From an uncultured Kiritimatiellota bacterium (lineage in GTDB: Bacteria > Verrucomicrobiota > Kiritimatiellia > RFP12 > UBA1067), in assembly GCA_934675625.1 (NCBI GenBank), contig CAKURH010000124.1:1-7915 (forward strand): DNA of 7,915 nucleotides, written 5' to 3'. Positions 7,062-7,915 of this stretch are shown piece by piece. The number at the start of each line of letters is the position of its first letter. The first letter of the stretch is position 1. Position numbers and translations under genes: made by a program. The notes beneath the pieces were generated by a model. The model was given only the letters and a program-made list of their open reading frames with translations, made no database searches and was not told the origin of the DNA.

Positions 7062-7113
7062 GTGACGCAAGACGGGTCGGTCTTTGAGCCGTGGCGTCAC
7101 GGCAGACGGTGAC
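7062..7113 (+). promoter_or_regulatory. Inverted repeats at the start of the rubrerythrin leader
   Basis: GTGACGC (7062-7068) and GCGTCAC (7094-7100) are perfect inverted repeats that begin right after the -10. Inside them AAGAC/GTCTT (7069-7073, 7080-7084) can form a small stem. GTCAC (7096-7100) can instead pair with GTGAC (7109-7113). This could be an operator around the start point or leader structure; no known PerR-type box was seen. Confidence 0.4.
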
Positions 7114-7142
7114 CCGGCGCCAAACAGAAAGGAACCAAGCAG

Positions 7143-7676
7143 ATGGAACTCAAGGGATCGAAAACGGAACAAAACCTGATGACGGCCTTTGCGGGCGAGT
7201 CGCAGGCGCGCAACAAGTACGACTATTTCGCCTCGAAGGCGAAGAAGGACGGCTACGAGCAGATCGCAGCCATCTTCCAGGAGACGGCGCTGAACGAGAA
7301 GGAGCACGCGAAGATGTGGTTCAAGCTCTTTGCGGGCATCGGCTCGACGCCGGAGAACCTGCTGACCGCCGCCGCCGGCGAGCATGAGGAGTGGACGGAC
7401 ATGTACCGCCGCTTCGCCGAGGAGGCGGAGGCCGAGGGCTTCGCGGAGATTGCGGACAAGTTCCGCAAGGTCGCCGAGGTCGAGGCACACCATGAGGCGC
7501 GCTATCGCAAACTCTCGCAGAACATCGAGACGGGCGAAGTCTGGGTGCGCGTCGGCGCGAACAAGTGGCAGTGCCGCAACTGCGGCGCGATCATCGAGGG
7601 CGAGAAGGCGCCCGAGAAGTGCCCCGTCTGCGACCATCCGAAGGCCTACTTCCAGCTGGAGCAGAGCAATTTCTGA
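7143..7676 (+). CDS. rbr: Rubrerythrin (peroxide-reducing di-iron protein)
   Basis: The 177-residue protein follows classical rubrerythrin end to end. The N-terminal four-helix ferritin-like domain (1-125) has di-iron ligands E19, E52-K-E-H55, E80 with E83, and E114-x-x-H117. The C-terminal rubredoxin-like domain (about 139-177) has C144-x2-C147 and C160-x2-C163 binding a single iron. Compared with Desulfovibrio rubrerythrin, the loop before AGEH is about 14 residues shorter, as I recall that sequence. The family reduces hydrogen peroxide with electrons from rubredoxin or NADH-dependent partners in the cytoplasm of anaerobes and microaerophiles. GAAAGGA (7127-7133), nine bases before the ATG, supports the start. 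It has its own promoter and terminator, so it is monocistronic; induction by oxidative stress is expected from the family but not shown here. Confidence 0.97.
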   Translation: MELKGSKTEQNLMTAFAGESQARNKYDYFASKAKKDGYEQIAAIFQETALNEKEHAKMWFKLFAGIGSTPENLLTAAAGEHEEWTDMYRRFAEEAEAEGFAEIADKFRKVAEVEAHHEARYRKLSQNIETGEVWVRVGANKWQCRNCGAIIEGEKAPEKCPVCDHPKAYFQLEQSNF

Positions 7677-7702
7677 TCCGTCACGCGGTTCAGGTGAAAA
7701 AG

Positions 7703-7740
7703 AAAGCGGCACAAACAGGCTGTTTGTGCCGCTTTTCTGT
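7703..7740 (+). terminator. Intrinsic terminator after rubrerythrin
   Basis: A 15-base perfect stem (7703-7717 with 7721-7735) has a three-base loop GGC, and the T-rich tail CTTTTCTGTT follows on the plus strand. The A-rich tract before the stem could also make it work in the other direction. Confidence 0.92.
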
Positions 7741-7779
7741 TAGATAAGAAAGAAACTGAAGAAAACTGCGGGAACCCCC

Positions 7780-7809
7780 TTGCGCGGCGGGCCGGAAAAG
7801 TGGTATACT
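7780..7809 (+). promoter_or_regulatory. Promoter of a downstream transcript, possibly rRNA
   Basis: TTGCGC (7780-7785) and TATACT (7804-7809) are separated by 18 bases, with an extended -10 TGG at 7801-7803. It points off the right end of the window, and no open frame with a ribosome binding site follows before the edge. Confidence 0.62.
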
Positions 7810-7815
7810 ATGCAC

Positions 7816-7915
7816 CCGTTCGCCCGAAAGGACGGACGCGTTCTTTGAAAACCGGGAGTTGGAGATTAAAGAGAATTACAACTCATATACGAGACGAAAT
7901 CCGGGGCGGGTCAAA
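7816..7915 (+). other. Untranslated leader, resembling an rRNA operon leader
   Basis: After the promoter comes an imperfect hairpin (CGTTCGCC near 7817 with GACGGACG near 7832), then TTCTTTGAAAAC (7841-7852). That motif resembles the boxA antitermination site common in bacterial pre-rRNA leaders. The remaining 60 bases show no start codon with a ribosome binding site. The 16S gene itself is not in the window, so this is inference. Confidence 0.45.

Noticed and set aside
6942..7712. 256-codon minus-strand frame opposite rubrerythrin
   Set aside because: The plus strand encodes a complete rubrerythrin with all metal ligands; the minus frame would begin inside the terminator region and shows no family features.

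Overview
This GC-rich window has five protein genes, all on the plus strand. It looks like the chromosome of an anaerobic, Gram-negative, Verrucomicrobiota-like bacterium. A gut Kiritimatiellae-type organism is my best guess: giant secreted proteins made of MBG/YDG immunoglobulin-like modules, a BspA-type leucine-rich repeat protein, an outer-membrane barrel and rubrerythrin fit that group. The assignment is inference, because no rRNA or marker phylogeny is visible.

Positions 1-2895 hold the 3' part of a very large surface protein. It has eight YDG-type modules followed by a verrucomicrobial-style C-terminal domain. Three copies of a short hairpin-forming element, each adding about eight residues in frame, sit in its first 540 bases. 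Positions 2896-3111 are a spacer with a large imperfect palindrome of the 'cacggag' type. Positions 3112-5469 encode a second exported protein of MBG-like modules, including a perfect 455-bp internal direct repeat, then BspA-like leucine-rich repeats. A gene for a probable outer-membrane beta-barrel protein follows after 19 bases (5489-6364), almost certainly in the same transcript. The two products may work together at the cell surface.

A strong hairpin (6412-6445) separates this surface block from two housekeeping genes. These are a YfcE-type metallophosphodiesterase (6518-7033) and a rubrerythrin (7143-7676), each with its own extended -10 promoter. A clear intrinsic terminator (7703-7740) closes rubrerythrin. 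The last 130 bases carry another extended -10 promoter and a boxA-like TTCTTTGAAAAC motif, resembling the leader of an rRNA operon whose genes would lie just outside the window.

The most unusual signal is the in-frame hairpin element in the first gene. The divergent copy has a compensated base pair in its stem, which suggests a dispersed palindromic element that tolerates or exploits coding sequence.
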